In this document: one piece after another, positions 41,856 through 53,930 of the stretch
How positions within the stretch are numbered: position 1 is the first letter of the stretch
Layout: each line of letters starts with the position of its first letter
NCBI GenBank assembly: GCA_964023275.1
Contig: OZ029914.1
Span: forward strand, 38,664,424-38,728,423
Reading direction: 5' to 3'
DNA: 64,000 bases
DNA from: Norana najaformis
Taxonomy: Eukaryota; Annelida; Clitellata; Crassiclitellata; Hormogastridae
Translations under genes and position numbers: made by a program
Notes under the pieces: generated by a model
Databases searched by the model: none
Told to the model about the DNA's origin: nothing
The model's input: the letters and a program-made list of their open reading frames with translations, nothing else

Positions 41856-43170
41856 TGTATATTACATTGCAAATGGATAGGTAGAGACCTATATATGTGC
41901 CATAGATAAATGAATAGACTACTGAGTTTTCATATCGCTTTTCAACCTTTGTATATGATCAAGACTTTCAGGTTTGTCGCATATTTTGTAAAAAGTAGCA
42001 GCCTCAACCATTGGTGCTGAAGAAATGAACTTCCATAGCATCACCATCCTGTGAATCGTATTCTTTGCTATCAGCCGGAAGAAATCCGCGAACCTTTCTC
42101 CACAACTGCTGCTTACAGGCTAAAACTTTAACTTCTTTCTCCAGTTCAACCAGTTCTTAAAACAACATCTTCAGTTCCTTCTGCGTTGAATCTTCTCTGT
42201 CTTCCTGCTGCACGGTCTATCCGTTCTTCAATCTATTGTTCGGTTATGCAGTCGGACAGCAATATACCGGGAAATTGTTACCAGGAACCAGTTTGATGAT
42301 ATTCGTCGTTACGAGGCAGGTTTCTCTGTTACAACATGTAAGAGTTTCGAACCAGCCGTTTTCCACATAAAGCATCAACAACATTTGTCGACGACCACTC
42401 GACGTTGTAAATGATCGAGCTTCGAACCGTCGACTTACCCTATTCGTAACGTAGTGTTAACTCAAGCAAAGATTTTTGATTTTCTCATTTATTATTAAGA
42501 CGAACAATTCAATAATAACAGCACTTGGTTCGTCACAGTTTCTAAACTCACGAATCAATCAACGATATTTGTAACTCAAATTTTTAACTTAGCGCACACC
42601 AGATCAGTGCTAAAAATCTTCGCGCGCTCAAAACAATGAATGTGCGTCAGCTCGAATAGGCTCTTGGGCTCGAATAGGCCAGTGGGCTTACAGACAGGCT
42701 TAGACCAGCTTTCCTCTATTGCGCAATCGTGCTTTTCCCAAATCCCCTTGGTTATTTACTCCACAGGCCGTGCGAGACAATGAGTGACAAAGTTCGGCTG
42801 ATAACAGTCGATGACCTACCCCTCAGGCTCTGCCAGCCAATCACACAACCCCACCACGCGTGCGACACTCGGCAGCCATAAGCACCTGATTAGCGCGTGC
42901 AAAAACAGATAAGAAACCCCATGACTCTTGGAAATTTTCTATGCAAAAGCGCTTTCAAAACTCGCAAATGGAGCATAATGCAGTGTTATGCGATCCACCA
43001 TAAAACACAGGAAATCATGTTCACACACAAAACAACCTAAACTAAGAAACAATCAACAACAAGCGTGAAAGAGAATCTCCCACCACATTCAAATTTTTAT
43101 TACGACATCTCAATTCGAGATCAAAGATTTTTAACGCTAAATACCATCTGACAAGCTTTGCAGATGTACA
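41856..43170. other. Intergenic stretch without recognised gene
   Basis: No supported frame or repeat seen. It may include the far 3' end (LTR) of the gypsy relic that follows, but no terminal repeat was identified. Confidence 0.35.
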
Positions 43171-43179
43171 CATACTAAC

Positions 43180-45660
43180 AGTCAAATATGTCACGGATTA
43201 TGATCAGCATATATAACAATATGCGAACTAAAATGTCTGTTGGCTTAGACAGCACCAATACAACAGAATACGCCTCTTTTTCAACAGTTGCCCATTTTTG
43301 GGTTTCAGTCAGTTTTTGATTAATAAAAGAAATAGATCTTCCCCGACCTTCACTGTCATACTGTGTCAAAACAGCATCAATTAGAACGTACCTGCTGTAA
43401 CAGTACAAATTTATATCAAATACCAACTTCTCCATACCCAGCAACCTGCCTATCTCCGATCTTTAATTGATTTTCATGTTCCTGTTCGTAGCACACGATC
43501 TAGTGATCCTCTGAAGCTGCGACAACCTTATTTGGGCAAAGTTATTGGGGAACGTGCTTTCTGTTCGGCCTCGTCTGTGATTTGGAACAACATTCCATTC
43601 TCTATCCGATCCGCTCCATCAGTCTCATGCTTCAAACGGCTACTTAAAATCTTCTATTTTGCCAACTGACCTATCTCCTAGTTTTCCCTCTTTTGCTACT
43701 GCCTTACTCCCCTGAGCGACTGACGTGTCTCTGATTCAAATAATTTTTGATGTCTGGCACGTTAATCTCTTAATATTCATTCATTCAATCATCATTGCGA
43801 ACACGATTTATAATCAAAACAAAATCTGAACACAAGCAACGTTCAAAAGTTTCATCTCTCTCACAAAAATTCTGTGTCATTTTCTTATAAGCTAAATCTG
43901 ACAACGATTTGCAATCTTTGCCAAGTGAGGTTCAACTGTCGTTAATAGTTAATTTAACAGTTCCTAACTTGCTTAATTTGCTTCTTGCTATGCGGTCTTT
44001 TCATTCTTACCATACTCTTTTTCTTGTCTGGATCCATTTTCAGGTTTCCAGAGCCAAGAACATGATCATTGAATTTAAATGAATTTATGGATTAGCAAAT
44101 TCACATTTCTTTAGTTTCAAAGCCAAATAATATAGATGCATTTGTTGTAAAACAATTCCAGATGTGGTAAACGAGTGATTAATTCATCATTTTATCACTC
44201 CAAACGGTACATGTGTCCACTCAATTTAGCCAGGGTGTGTAACAAATGCCATTTTCTACTGATTTGACTCTTTTACTCGACATGTCCAATGAGCATTTCT
44301 ACAATCAAACACCGGTATAAATTTTGAATTTCCTATCTTGCTTAGCACTTCAGACACTACAGGAATGGAATGCTGAAACTCAACAGTGAAGCTGTTAATG
44401 TGACGATGGTCACTAGCAAGTCGCAAAACACCATCTTTCTTCTTAACAATAGCCAACAGACAAGCCATGCGACTGGTTGATGGATTTTACAATCCCTGCC
44501 TTTACAAGTTCATCTATCTGACGCTCTAGCTCTGGTTGGTATATCACGGGTACTCTTCAAGCAATAAACTGATTCTTTTCAATATCAGGTCGTACCAGGA
44601 TTTCGCGTTCAACAACAGTACACAAACCAAGTTTATCGCAAACATGATCTTCATTTCTACTCAATCTGCAATTGCACAGAGAATAAAAGTTTCGATCCCT
44701 CTTTAGATAAGCAAATTGTGAAGATACTTGCGGCAATGATTCATTCAAACGATGTGTGACCATCAAATCGTACAATATCTTGTAATATTTGTTCACTTCG
44801 GTACTTTGAGCATAGTAAGTGAACAAAATATGCAAACTATCGTTAAAAATTTTAAGGTTTCAACTGGCATTTTCTTTGCTTCAATTATCCTTGCTGTGTA
44901 TTCTCAGGGTGTGCGTTTAAACTCCTTCAAATTGTATTCTTTGACACGGTCTTGGTCATCAAAATCGGTGTAATTCAAACGATTCAAAACAATTCTAGCA
45001 TTCTAATTATTAATGGTAACAGTAATTTAACCCTATACCGTTCTCAATAGCAAAACTGTGTTCAAGCATTCGCTACCGTTTCAAATAACAAGGGAATTTC
45101 TCATAAATTGTCACCCATCTAGGGCAAACAATGTTTCTCCAAGTTTCTTCATTTTTGATATAACAGAATCCCCTTCTTCGATATTCTTGCTCTTTCAGTC
45201 TACTTATTTACCTTTCCACCTATTATTCCCGCACCGTCTCTTTTCTTCTCTTCTTGTCCCTCTTAGTCCTATGACTTTATTTGCCTAATTTCCATCTGCT
45301 GTTTCTCCGCTTCTAATTGTATCGCCATTTCTCTTACTAGCATCTTTTTCATTTCAAGTCTTTGTTGCTCTGATTTTTTATTCTTTTCTTTCTAGCTCCA
45401 ATTGTTGATTTTTCTCAGTTTGTTATTTCGAACTTCTGACTCAGGCTGTCTCGATTTCTCTGCGGCTTCTAATTCAGCCCGTCTTGTTTTCTCTGTGTGA
45501 CTTCTGCTTGTAATCTCTGGACTTCAATTTGCTGTGTCTGCAAATGCAAATCAGCTTGCCCTGTTCTCTCCATCTCTATCGTATGTTATATTCTTTTTTG
45601 TTATGCTCCAGCTCAATCTTTCATTTCCCTCTAGGCCTGTTCTAGCCTTCTTTGTTCAGG
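43180..45660 (-). mobile_element. Ty3/gypsy retroelement relic
   Basis: On the minus strand, 45650-45290 encodes a degraded Glu/Gln/Arg-rich coiled coil like an LTR-element Gag start. At 44560-44256 is the start of a reverse transcriptase (R-Q-I-D-E-L-V-K-A-G-I-V, then V-K-K-K-D-G-V-L-R, E-V-L-S-K-I-G), and 43444-43200 is the RNase H region (V-L-T-Q-Y-D, Q-K-L-T-E-T-Q-K-W-A-T-V-E-K-E-A). The Y-x-D-D core and integrase were not found. A LINE end (43465-43790, plus strand) is inserted between RT and RNase H. Many stops; dead. Confidence 0.65.
43465..43790 (+). mobile_element. LINE ORF C-terminus, 5'-truncated
   Basis: Plus strand reads G-E-R-A-F-C-S-A-S-S-V-I-W-N-N-I-P and F-K-R-L-L-K-I-F-Y-F, the usual end of a CR1/L2 LINE ORF, then a 3' UTR. 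It is inserted in opposite orientation into the gypsy relic. Confidence 0.65.
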
Positions 45661-45984
45661 TCTCAAATCTCTTCACCAGCTAAAAATACCGGAAGGAACG
45701 TACTATGTAATCATCTTACGTACCTACAACTCATCCAACACTATCACATGAAGGTCAAGAATTGTGAACTTCAGGACAAACGGGTTTTAAGGGTGGTAGA
45801 ATTGTTAATACGATACGAAGATATCCAACACTATCTTCGCCTGGTATTGACAATTCTGCCAACCGTTCAACCATTTTCTCCTCCAATTAGACAATTCTTA
45901 GAACTATTGTCTCTTCATGCGTAAATTTTTTAATCTCTAGCATCATCTGTAAGGTTACTATAATCAGTGCCAAACCCGACGACC

Positions 45985-46360
45985 GTGTGTCGACCGTTAT
46001 TTCAAATTTCTTTAATTGGTTTCAGCTATCGTATTTCATGTTATCTGCGATGTACAGTGAAGAGTTATATCAGTGCCTAATATTAGTAACGTTATACCGT
46101 AAGATGTACCTCATGAAGATTACCTCACACTATAAACGAACTGTTTGTGCGTACACTGTAGATCGACGGCTTTTGTGCCAGATGAACATAGCAATGTGTA
46201 AATGCTACCCTCGTTAATGCAAAGGCGATTTATTAAGCAACCAACTCACATGCGTGTTGGCAACGTTTAATAAAATTTCAAGCAAACGTTAGATCAACGT
46301 ATCTGCATACTGCGAACCATCTTTACATTTCAAATATATTATAATCTTTAGACATCTGCT
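45985..46360. repeat. Small tandem duplication, copy a
   Basis: Shares ordered blocks with 47100-47585: TCAAATTTCTTT, AGTGAAGA, TGCCTAATATTA, GTACACTGTAGAT, TTTAATAAAA and CAAACGTTAGATCAACGTATCT. No coding function recognised. The LINE at 46440-47066 lies between the copies. Confidence 0.65.
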
Positions 46361-46439
46361 AACAATTCAGGTAGTTTCTCCTCCACCTTCACAAATATTT
46401 CGTCTTCCTGTCTCCTCAAACATATAATTTGTTAATATC

Positions 46440-47066
46440 TAACATCACCAATTAAGGCGCTTAAGAGTTGTTCGTCGTTCTGTTTCTTCCTCTGTCTTTA
46501 CTACTACGATTCATGCCATGATATGCTGTCGCATTGATTACTGCAACTCTGTACTTGATGGTTTGCCTAAGTATCGGCTGTCTTCCCTTCAATCAGTGAT
46601 AAATTCTGCGGCCAGGTTAATATCACGTCTTCCTCGTTTCTCTCATATCCCTGATTACATTATTCAGCAAATGCATTGGCTCCCTATCCAATCTCGTATT
46701 CAGTTTAAACTATTATCACTGGTAATAATAGCTCGCATGGGCCAGGCTCCAAAATATCTGTGTGACCTTATTCGGCCTCCACACTCTAGTACCTCATCCC
46801 GCCCTTTACCTTCTTTAGATCGTATGGATCTATTTGTTCCTCGTGTTAAGTCCTCTCTTGCTCAGCAGAGGGCTTTTGCTGTTGTTGGCCCATCTCTACG
46901 GAAAGAACTTCCGCTATCGCTTCGTGCTAAGGTCACTGTTGTTAATAGAGCTCAGTCAGCTCGTTGTTTAAAGACTTTCTTATTTCCCAGGGGCTCTCAT
47001 GCTGGAAGCGCCTCCGAGTAGTTTGTTCTGTAAGAAGCGCTATATAAGTTATCAAATACAAATCTG
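46440..47066 (+). mobile_element. 5'-truncated CR1/L2-like LINE
   Basis: A 167-codon plus frame (46518-47021) reads R-I-D-Y-C-N-S-V-L, M-H-W-L-P-I, L-C-D-L-I-R-P, Q-Q-R-A-F-A-V-V-G-P-S and C-L-K-T-F-L-F. The 3' end is AGAAGCGCTATATAAG. It is the RT thumb and C-terminus only. A shorter fragment of the same family is at 12535-12640. Confidence 0.8.
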
Positions 47067-47099
47067 TGGGTTTAATATCAGAAAAGCCAAACCAGACTA

Positions 47100-47590
47100 T
47101 CGTTAGTCAAACGCTATCTCAAATTTCTTTCTTCGGCTTTAACGATGGTTTTCCATGCTAAATGCGACGCATAGTGAAGATTTATCCCATTGCCTAATAT
47201 TACTAACTTTGTGCCCTAAGAAGCTGGAATATGCAGATACAAATTCATAGATCTTCATACAAATCTGCGTCTAAATTAGCATTGCAAAAACTACAAGGCA
47301 AATGGTCTCTCATGTCTAACGCCAGTTAATATAAATACAAAGATTGCAGCACACTTTAGACGACTCGTTTGTACGTACACTGTAGATACCACGTTTTGTA
47401 CCAGGAGAACAGAGCAAAACGTAAATGTAAGTTAGTACAAAGACAACGACTTTTTCAACAATAGACTCACACGCGCGTGTTGGTGACATTTAATAAAACA
47501 TCAGGCAAACGTTAGATCAACGTATCTACATTCTACAACTCATCTTTACAATTTCAATATGGGCCCCTATTGCAATCTTTAAATATCTAA
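47100..47590. repeat. Small tandem duplication, copy b
   Basis: Diverged homologue of 45985-46360 with some extra sequence (47230-47340). Longest shared word is CAAACGTTAGATCAACGTATCT minus its ends. Copies may be remnants of a minus-strand or non-coding unit. Confidence 0.65.
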
Positions 47591-49140
47591 AACGCGGCCA
47601 GCAAATATTCAGACATCAATGGACAGTACATTTGAAGTAAAACTAAGAAAGAGATGCGAAAAGATGCTCATTCTCAACCTGCATGCAATTTTATAAAGCA
47701 GCACAATGATTATAATACAGCTATTCTGTACATAAAAAGCAACTTCAGCTATTTTGAAACAATTTTACTGCTTTTGACAATATTATCATAATTAGAATGT
47801 AAAATTCCTTTGATAAATAAACTATCTGGGCAAACACAAAGTCTTTACCAACGCTCAAGAGGCCGAAGTAATGTGCCACTAGACCTATTCATAGACCACA
47901 CCATTTTAAACTTGTGATCAAGTTTCTTAACAATTTGGAACTCGATAATATTGAAAATTCTCATGGTATTTTCCTATAGCGAATAGCCTTGGCTAGTGAA
48001 ACTGGATCGACGTGATATAGTCACACATGAAGAGATTCATTACTACATTACAGTAAATTATGCCAGCAGCTGCAGTTTATTAGTGGACTTGACACGAGAA
48101 TCAGATCGATGCCAACTTTGAAACCAGAACAGTGGCCATAGAGGTCTCGGAGTTACTGCATGTGATAAGATTCACTGATACAATGATCAAAGATGATCGA
48201 TTCAGTGATCGATTCAGTGGGGCAGTAAACGAATTGAAGTCAAAGCAGTGTGTGTAATTTTATGCACAATCTATAATCATGAAAGAACAAATTCATTTGA
48301 CGATTTAAAACAAAGATCTCCTACTTTCTGTTTAATCATGAGTTCTTAGCATCCTTTTCTCGCGCAACAAAGATTGCACATAAAAAGTTCATAAGTAGCT
48401 GAAATTTTAATAAACACATAAGGCCTAGATTAACCCAACGTCTTGTGAACGTATTTGACTTTTGCCAAAGCCTTGCAAAGCCTTCCTTTTCTCAATATTT
48501 TAATTTGCAGAAAATACTAATTGAATTATTTAACCTAACCTTGTCAGCATGCCCACGAGGGACTCATATTAATGGATTCATTTATATAGTGCTCTTGTAG
48601 CAGTATACTCGTAGCCCAGCTCCGGCGAAGGAGAACAGTTTTCAACTGTTGGTGAAAATGTAACTAGCATCCCTCGTTAGAAGGACACTCATAATGGCAC
48701 GCGATTCAAAATAGAGGGTACAACCACCCAGAAGGTCTAGTTTGCTATTTGAAAGCCCGTAGCTGCTTTCATTATATCTGAATTGCTATCATCGCTCACT
48801 CCAGGTCCTCAAGGGTTTTTCCGTTAACATCCTTGTTTCATATTGCTGGATACCATCATGTTCAGCCATCATATGATTAGGCCGACACATACATTCACAT
48901 TAGACCTATATTAATTAAGCCTGATATATTTCATTTGTAACAGATGAATAAAATGCTGTGCAACAAATCCGACAAACTATGCTATATGAACTACTAGGAA
49001 GTTAATGTTCGATTAAAGCAAAAAGATCAAAAGACATACGTAGCAGGTTGAGACATAGCAGGTTGAGACAGATGTTCTTTTGGAATCATATTAAAGCAAT
49101 ATACGTTGCTTTGTTTGTGTATCTTGTCTGAGGCACTGAA
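47591..49140. other. Region upstream of gene B
   Basis: AT-rich, with a short minus-strand LINE 3' end at about 48575-48660 (TTATATAG...CTCCGGCGAAGGAGAACAGTTTT, like 59340-59415). A 16-base direct repeat GTAGCAGGTTGAGACA / ATAGCAGGTTGAGACA lies at about 49040-49071. No clear TATA box precedes the gene B start. Confidence 0.45.
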
Positions 49141-49222
49141 ATGACGGCAACAAAGGGACAGATTGTTTATTTGTTCGTGCATTTGTCACTGGTGTTGCAG
49201 AGCAATATGACGTCAGCACAAG
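49141..49222 (+). CDS. Gene B first coding exon: signal peptide
   Basis: ATG at 49141 opens a frame M-T-A-T-K-G-Q followed by I-V-Y-L-F-V-H-L-S-L-V-L-Q, a hydrophobic signal core, then S-N-M-T-S-A-Q. The donor AG|GTACAT is at 49223 and the exon ends in phase 1, exactly what the SRCR exon at 50019 needs (joined codon Ala). Cleavage near T-S-A is plausible. This start was chosen because no other upstream ATG in a compatible phase with a hydrophobic segment was seen. Confidence 0.75.
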
Positions 49223-49714
49223 GTACATGGGAATTATAAGCTATATCAAAAATATATTTCTTTAGCTAGGCCTAGATATTTATATAGCGCATTTAAAAAT
49301 AATTCAATTGATTTGTTGTAGAAGATGTTAAATGAAATTTCTAATTGTAATTAATAACTGTAATCTCATATTTGTGGCGCATCTTCAAGGGAAATTCCTT
49401 AGAGGCTCTCATTCCCGACAAAACACGATCGAACGGAATGGTTCTCAAACGCTGACAAAAATGCAAACTAAGCCCAAAAATTTTATATCGCAGGTGGCTA
49501 AGCAAAGCAGCGTATTCCAGAAAGATGGACCCACCACAGCAAAGCATCTGTGCTTCTCCATGTACCTGAAGTTATCACGGGCTAATATATATTTCTCTCG
49601 CATAGTTAAAAGAAATTTTCTTGTGATATAATAATAATATGTAATGTAATAATAATTTGTTGTTTATATAATTTACATCTCCAATCCCAAACACCACCCA
49701 CCGTACCTGCCATG

Positions 49715-49885
49715 CTGTCTCGCTGCCTGACTTTTGGATCTTGACCTGGAACCGAACCCTTTTGGCTAATGATTTTGTTTTGACTGAGCGCCTTTGAATA
49801 AGCTAGTCCCCTTGACGTGGCTTTCGTTGAGCGTTGCAGAAATCTCGGAATTACGATAACGATTACGATTATCTCACATTCATTA
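49715..49885 (+). repeat. Interspersed repeat family R, copy 3
   Basis: Matches 41690-41855 (CTGACTTTTGGA, CTGGAACCGAACCCTTTTG, GACTGAGCGCCT, GAATAAGCTAGTCCCC, GACGTGGCTTTCGTTGAGCG, GATTACGATTA). It lies in the first intron of gene B. Confidence 0.75.
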
Positions 49886-50018
49886 AAATTTATATGCTAT
49901 GAATTGTAACTCTCCAGCACATGCCAATCTAATCAGTGTTAACGTGTTATTGCTACTTTATCGTGCTGGTAATAAGTCTGAACACTCACCGATATTCTTA
50001 CATAAAAATATGTTTTAG

Positions 50019-50184
50019 CAATTACAAGAGATTTCACCGTGCGACTGATTAAATGGCAATCTTTCGAAAGCAATCCAGTGGAAGGACGATTGGAGATCTA
50101 TTACAATGGAATCTGGGGAACCGTTTGCCATGACGGATTTACAAATGCCAGTGCCAGAGTGGCTTGTGCCAGTCTCGGCTTCGG
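50019..50184 (+). CDS. Gene B exon: SRCR 1, N-terminal half
   Basis: Enters in phase 1 after TGTTTTAG and reads F-T-V-R-L-I, S-N-P-V-E-G-R-L-E-I-Y-Y-N-G-I-W-G-T-V-C and H-D-G-F-T-N, then V-A-C-A-S-L-G-F-G, leaving in phase 2 (donor GTGACT). His replaces the usual first Asp of the C-D-D motif. Two cysteines. The partner is at 50829 after a 644-base intron that contains a LINE end. Confidence 0.9.
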
Positions 50185-50334
50185 GTGACTGCACTTTACC
50201 AATTAATTTAATACGATGTAATAGCAAAGTTATATAGCACCTTTAAACAACACATTGTTTGGGAGAGAGTAAGCCAGTAACCTTTATCCTATCCTATGTA
50301 AGATAGAACAGAAGAATAGCAAATCATCTTTGTA

Positions 50335-50645
50335 ATAATAATAATAATTAGCAACTTCTAATGCGCCGGTGTCTGATGCACAAGCAACAACCGATGGCGC
50401 ACCAAAACCAAGCCACAATCGGGTCGATATCCAGAAGGTCAGTCCACACGACAGAGAGGCAGCCTATGGTGAATAAGCAATTTGAAACGTAAGTTTTAAG
50501 TTGAGAACGAATTGACAGGAGCGACTGAGCTGAACGAACAGACACAGGGTGGGAATTCCAGAATTTTAGTCCAGCAACCGAAAAAGCTCGTTTATCCAGA
50601 ACAGTTCTAGCCCAAGGTATGACCAGAGAAAGACAATCAGATGAA
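50335..50645 (-). mobile_element. LINE ORF C-terminus inside the SRCR 1 intron
   Basis: Minus strand reads L-D-K-R-A-F-S-V-A-G-L-K-F-W-N-S and S-Q-L-K-T-Y, typical of CR1/L2 LINE ends, with an AAT-repeat tail at 50335-50348 on the plus strand. Confidence 0.6.
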
Positions 50646-50828
50646 AGCGGTATTAATTAAAATGCCACAACTTTTCCACCTTAGTGCTAGAGTTGGTGAT
50701 CGGTATTAAGATTTAAAAAGTGTCAGTGTTTATTCATTTCTTCATTCTGTTTATTGTATAATTTCATTTGTGACGTCGTTAATAAGTATTCTTAAACTGT
50801 GCAGTGTGTTACTGTTTTAATGTACCAG

Positions 50829-50992
50829 CTACTTCGGTGCATTCATCGGCAATCGTCATGGCGGTGCAACCGGAAAAATCTGGTTGGACGAAGTCAGCTG
50901 TAATGGAAACGAATATGGAATCGACAAATGTCGGCACGGAGTTTGGGGTTCACACAATTGCTACCACAGTCAGGATGTCTCAATCAGCTGTG
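50829..50992 (+). CDS. Gene B exon: SRCR 1, C-terminal half
   Basis: 164 bases, phase 2 in, phase 1 out (donor GTAATA). Reads G-A-F-I-G-N-R-H-G, G-K-I-W-L-D-E-V-S-C, G-I-D-K-C, V-W-G-S-H-N-C and D-V-S-I-S-C, four cysteines, completing a six-cysteine group A SRCR domain. The acceptor is GTACCAG after TTTTAAT. Confidence 0.9.
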
Positions 50993-50999
50993 GTAATAT

Positions 51000-51885
51000 T
51001 GCTATAGAAATATTAGTAATGTTTTCATTAAAATGCGAATAAGTTCCCCTCTGTTGATCTTTGTATGCTTTACATGTAACCTGTTTATGCACTGAGCTTT
51101 GAGAAATGGTTTTTTCCAACAAGTGTACTTATGTCTCATCTATTCAAGAGCCACACAATTATAATTTTCATTCCAATCACCTATACACAATTATCTATAA
51201 TAGACAAGATGCTGTTTTGAAAATAGTATTCTTATTATGAAGATACAAAATAGTATTTTACATGTATTCTAAAATACTTCAGTAAAATTTTCAAACTGCT
51301 TTGATATAAAGTATTTTGAGTAATTAAAATAATTGTTAAGATACTCTTCACAAAAATACTTTCTAGATAGAGACTGCGTGACATGTCTTTCAAGTACAGT
51401 GCTGCACTTCCATAAATAGCACCTTGAATGGCACAATGATTGGCATAGCTAAGCAAAATCGACTTTGCCCAGCGTCGTTTGAAAGTCATGCATTACAACG
51501 GTGTTACTTTATGTCTGCCACTTTTATAGACAGACTGACAAAGACACCTAAATTGGAAGTTTGAGAGAGACTCGCAGCATCATTAGTAGTGACTGTCCCC
51601 TCATTGCACTATAGTTTCAACGTTGGTGATGTAAACTTTGTTGATCGGAATGAGCACTTGTACAGTACTGTTACTCCCAACAGCAAAGACATATGCAGGA
51701 CATAACCAGCCCACGTGCCAATATTCCCAAAATGGGCTTAATACATGCTACATGTCGGCAACATATGTGCTACATGTACTCGGTCCAGGCGATATGTTCA
51801 ACTACCAACATGTATCTAACGCAACATTCTTGTAAAAAAATTATTTAAAAACATGCTGTTTGTGGATTCTAACACTTTGCTGCAG
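51000..51885. other. Intron sequence between SRCR 1 and 2
   Basis: No exon recognised. Includes short AT-rich frames without support. Confidence 0.5.
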
Positions 51886-51889
51886 GTCA

Positions 51890-53150
51890 GTCTGTCAGGT
51901 TTTAGGAAAACCACTCTGCAGAGTCCTTCCTCTTGGTTCACCTGCTTTCAGATAAACATGACGTCATGGCTAGGGCCCAGGTTCCCCTTTTGGTTCTGTT
52001 TGATGTTAGTGTGGTCTTTGACACGGTGGATCACGATATTCTTATTCGCCGATTATCCGTCTCATTCAGTATATCTGACAAGCCGCTCGACTGGCTTCGC
52101 TGGTTGTTGCATGGGCGCACGTCCTGCACATTGTTTCATTCGACCTCGATGGGCTGCCCCTCCCTGTGGCCTGCCGCAAAAGCTCTGTTCTTGGCCCAGA
52201 ATATCCACACATTGTACACTGCAGATATTAGAACTGTTCTGGCCTTCAAGTGTGTTTTGAGCCAGTTGTATGCTGATGTTATTCAGACTTACTTGCATTG
52301 TACGGCATCCGATGCCCTTAATGCAATGACCATAATACAACGGGTTATGGGGCCTAGAGACACTGACATCGCCCAATCAGTTGCACCTCACTGCATTCAA
52401 AAGCAGTTTATGTGGCTGAGTAATAGGCAGCAGCCGAGTAAAATTGACTCTTTGACAATAGCTGCTGACTTCCCTCGCTTATTCTTTTCTACTTCCGCTC
52501 GTAATCTTTGGGTTGTCTTTGACCAACACACACACACACACTCTCTCTCTCTCTTATCACTAAAACTTTTCTGTCGTGCATGCATTTATCAAATGCACCA
52601 CCTGCGAATTATTTTTCGTTCACGTTCGTTGCAATTACCCTTGTCGATCCTTTCTTTAGCATCAGGATGGACTACTGTTGTACAATCTATGCGGGTCTGC
52701 CCTTGAGGTGCATTGGGCAGCTTGAGAGCGACTACAAGGCTCTGTTTGATCACATATCGCATTATATGTGATGTACTTTATTGGCTACAAATTTCGCAGC
52801 ACATCGAATGTAAAATTTCGATTTGGGTCTGGTGATGCCAATCAAAGAATGCGCCTTCCTACTTGCATGAACTTTTTGCCTATCCAGGGTTTGGCTGGAA
52901 GCAGAAATCCTCGCTTCTTGCCCCGCCATGAAATTGTCTTTCGTTTTGCTCGAACTATAACAATGCGGCGCCTTTTCAGTCGTTCAGTCCCTATGTAGAA
53001 TTCGCTCCCTCTGCGTGTATTTCTGGCTATGGATGCTAGATACACATACCACCAATGGTTGAAAACTGTTCTCTTTCATAGGGGCTATGGTGGAAGCCCT
53101 CCTGGGTATTCAACTTGAAGAGGTGCTATATATAAATCATCTTAATGAAT
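51890..53150 (+). mobile_element. Degraded CR1/L2-like LINE
   Basis: Plus frame 51933-52706 reads L-L-V-L-F-D-V-S-V-V-F-D-T-V-D-H-D-I-L, L-D-W-L-R-W-L, then Q-L-Y-A-D-V-I-Q-T-Y in place of Y-A-D-D-V-Q. The thumb continues in other frames (52580-52998) and the 3' end is GAGGTGCTATATATAAATC. The catalytic Y-A-D-D is lost. Same family as 17713-18795 but much older. Confidence 0.78.
52525..52554. repeat. CA/CT dinucleotide microsatellite
   Basis: CACACACACACACACA followed by CTCTCTCTCTCT inside the degraded LINE. Confidence 0.95.
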
Positions 53151-53699
53151 GAATGACTATGTAGGACATGGAAATACCATCATATTCTCAATACATTTTT
53201 CATCGCAGGACGTCGGTGTTGGGATAAAAGGATAATTATTTGTCCCGGTATAATGAACCAGAAATTAACAGCATTATAGTTTGGGTTCGGGTTTGCTTAT
53301 TTCAGCTGTGTAGCCTTTACTTTGCAATTTTAATTCGCTGAATAAAACTTAGGCTAAACCTTTGAGACATTACATGTAGCTAAAAGTTTAGAATTCATAC
53401 GGATCTAAATTCACTTTTTGAGTATTTCATTTTAACCATTTAACGTATATATCACTTAAATCATTGTGTTGTTCTGAACATACCTTAATCCAAATGTCAC
53501 TACTGTAATATTGATTCTCATAATGATTGAAACTATTTCTTGTGTTGGTTTAAATGTTGTGAAGCTTCACTTTATCTCTTTCTTCTTTATTGAAATCAAG
53601 CACATAGTATCAGATGATGCACAGTGGATAGCCTCTTGCATGACAGGATAAAGCGGCAAACACCAAAATTTACAAAACTTTAAGACCTGCTTATTTATT

Positions 53700-53930
53700 A
53701 TTATTTATTCAATAAAACCATGCAATCTTAAACTTAATACTCCATTCTACAAGAAGCCAGTGAAGCTCACAAAAGCAATCTAAAGCAGTTTATGAAGAAG
53801 AATAACAACTCACAGCACCAGACAGAGTTTTGAACTCTTTAACGCCTTTTTACATTGAAAGAGGATATACTATATAGCACCGTATTTGTATAGTCTAATC
53901 GAAAACCGTTAAGTGCACAAGAAATCAGTT
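53700..53930 (-). mobile_element. Probable LINE RT fragment
   Basis: Minus strand near 53905-53870 reads F-D-Y-T-N-T-V-L-Y-S-I, resembling the R-L-D-Y-C-N-S-V-L thumb motif of LINEs, followed by R-V-Q-N-S-V. TTATTTATTATTATTTATTC at 53691-53710 could be the tail. Confidence 0.45.
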
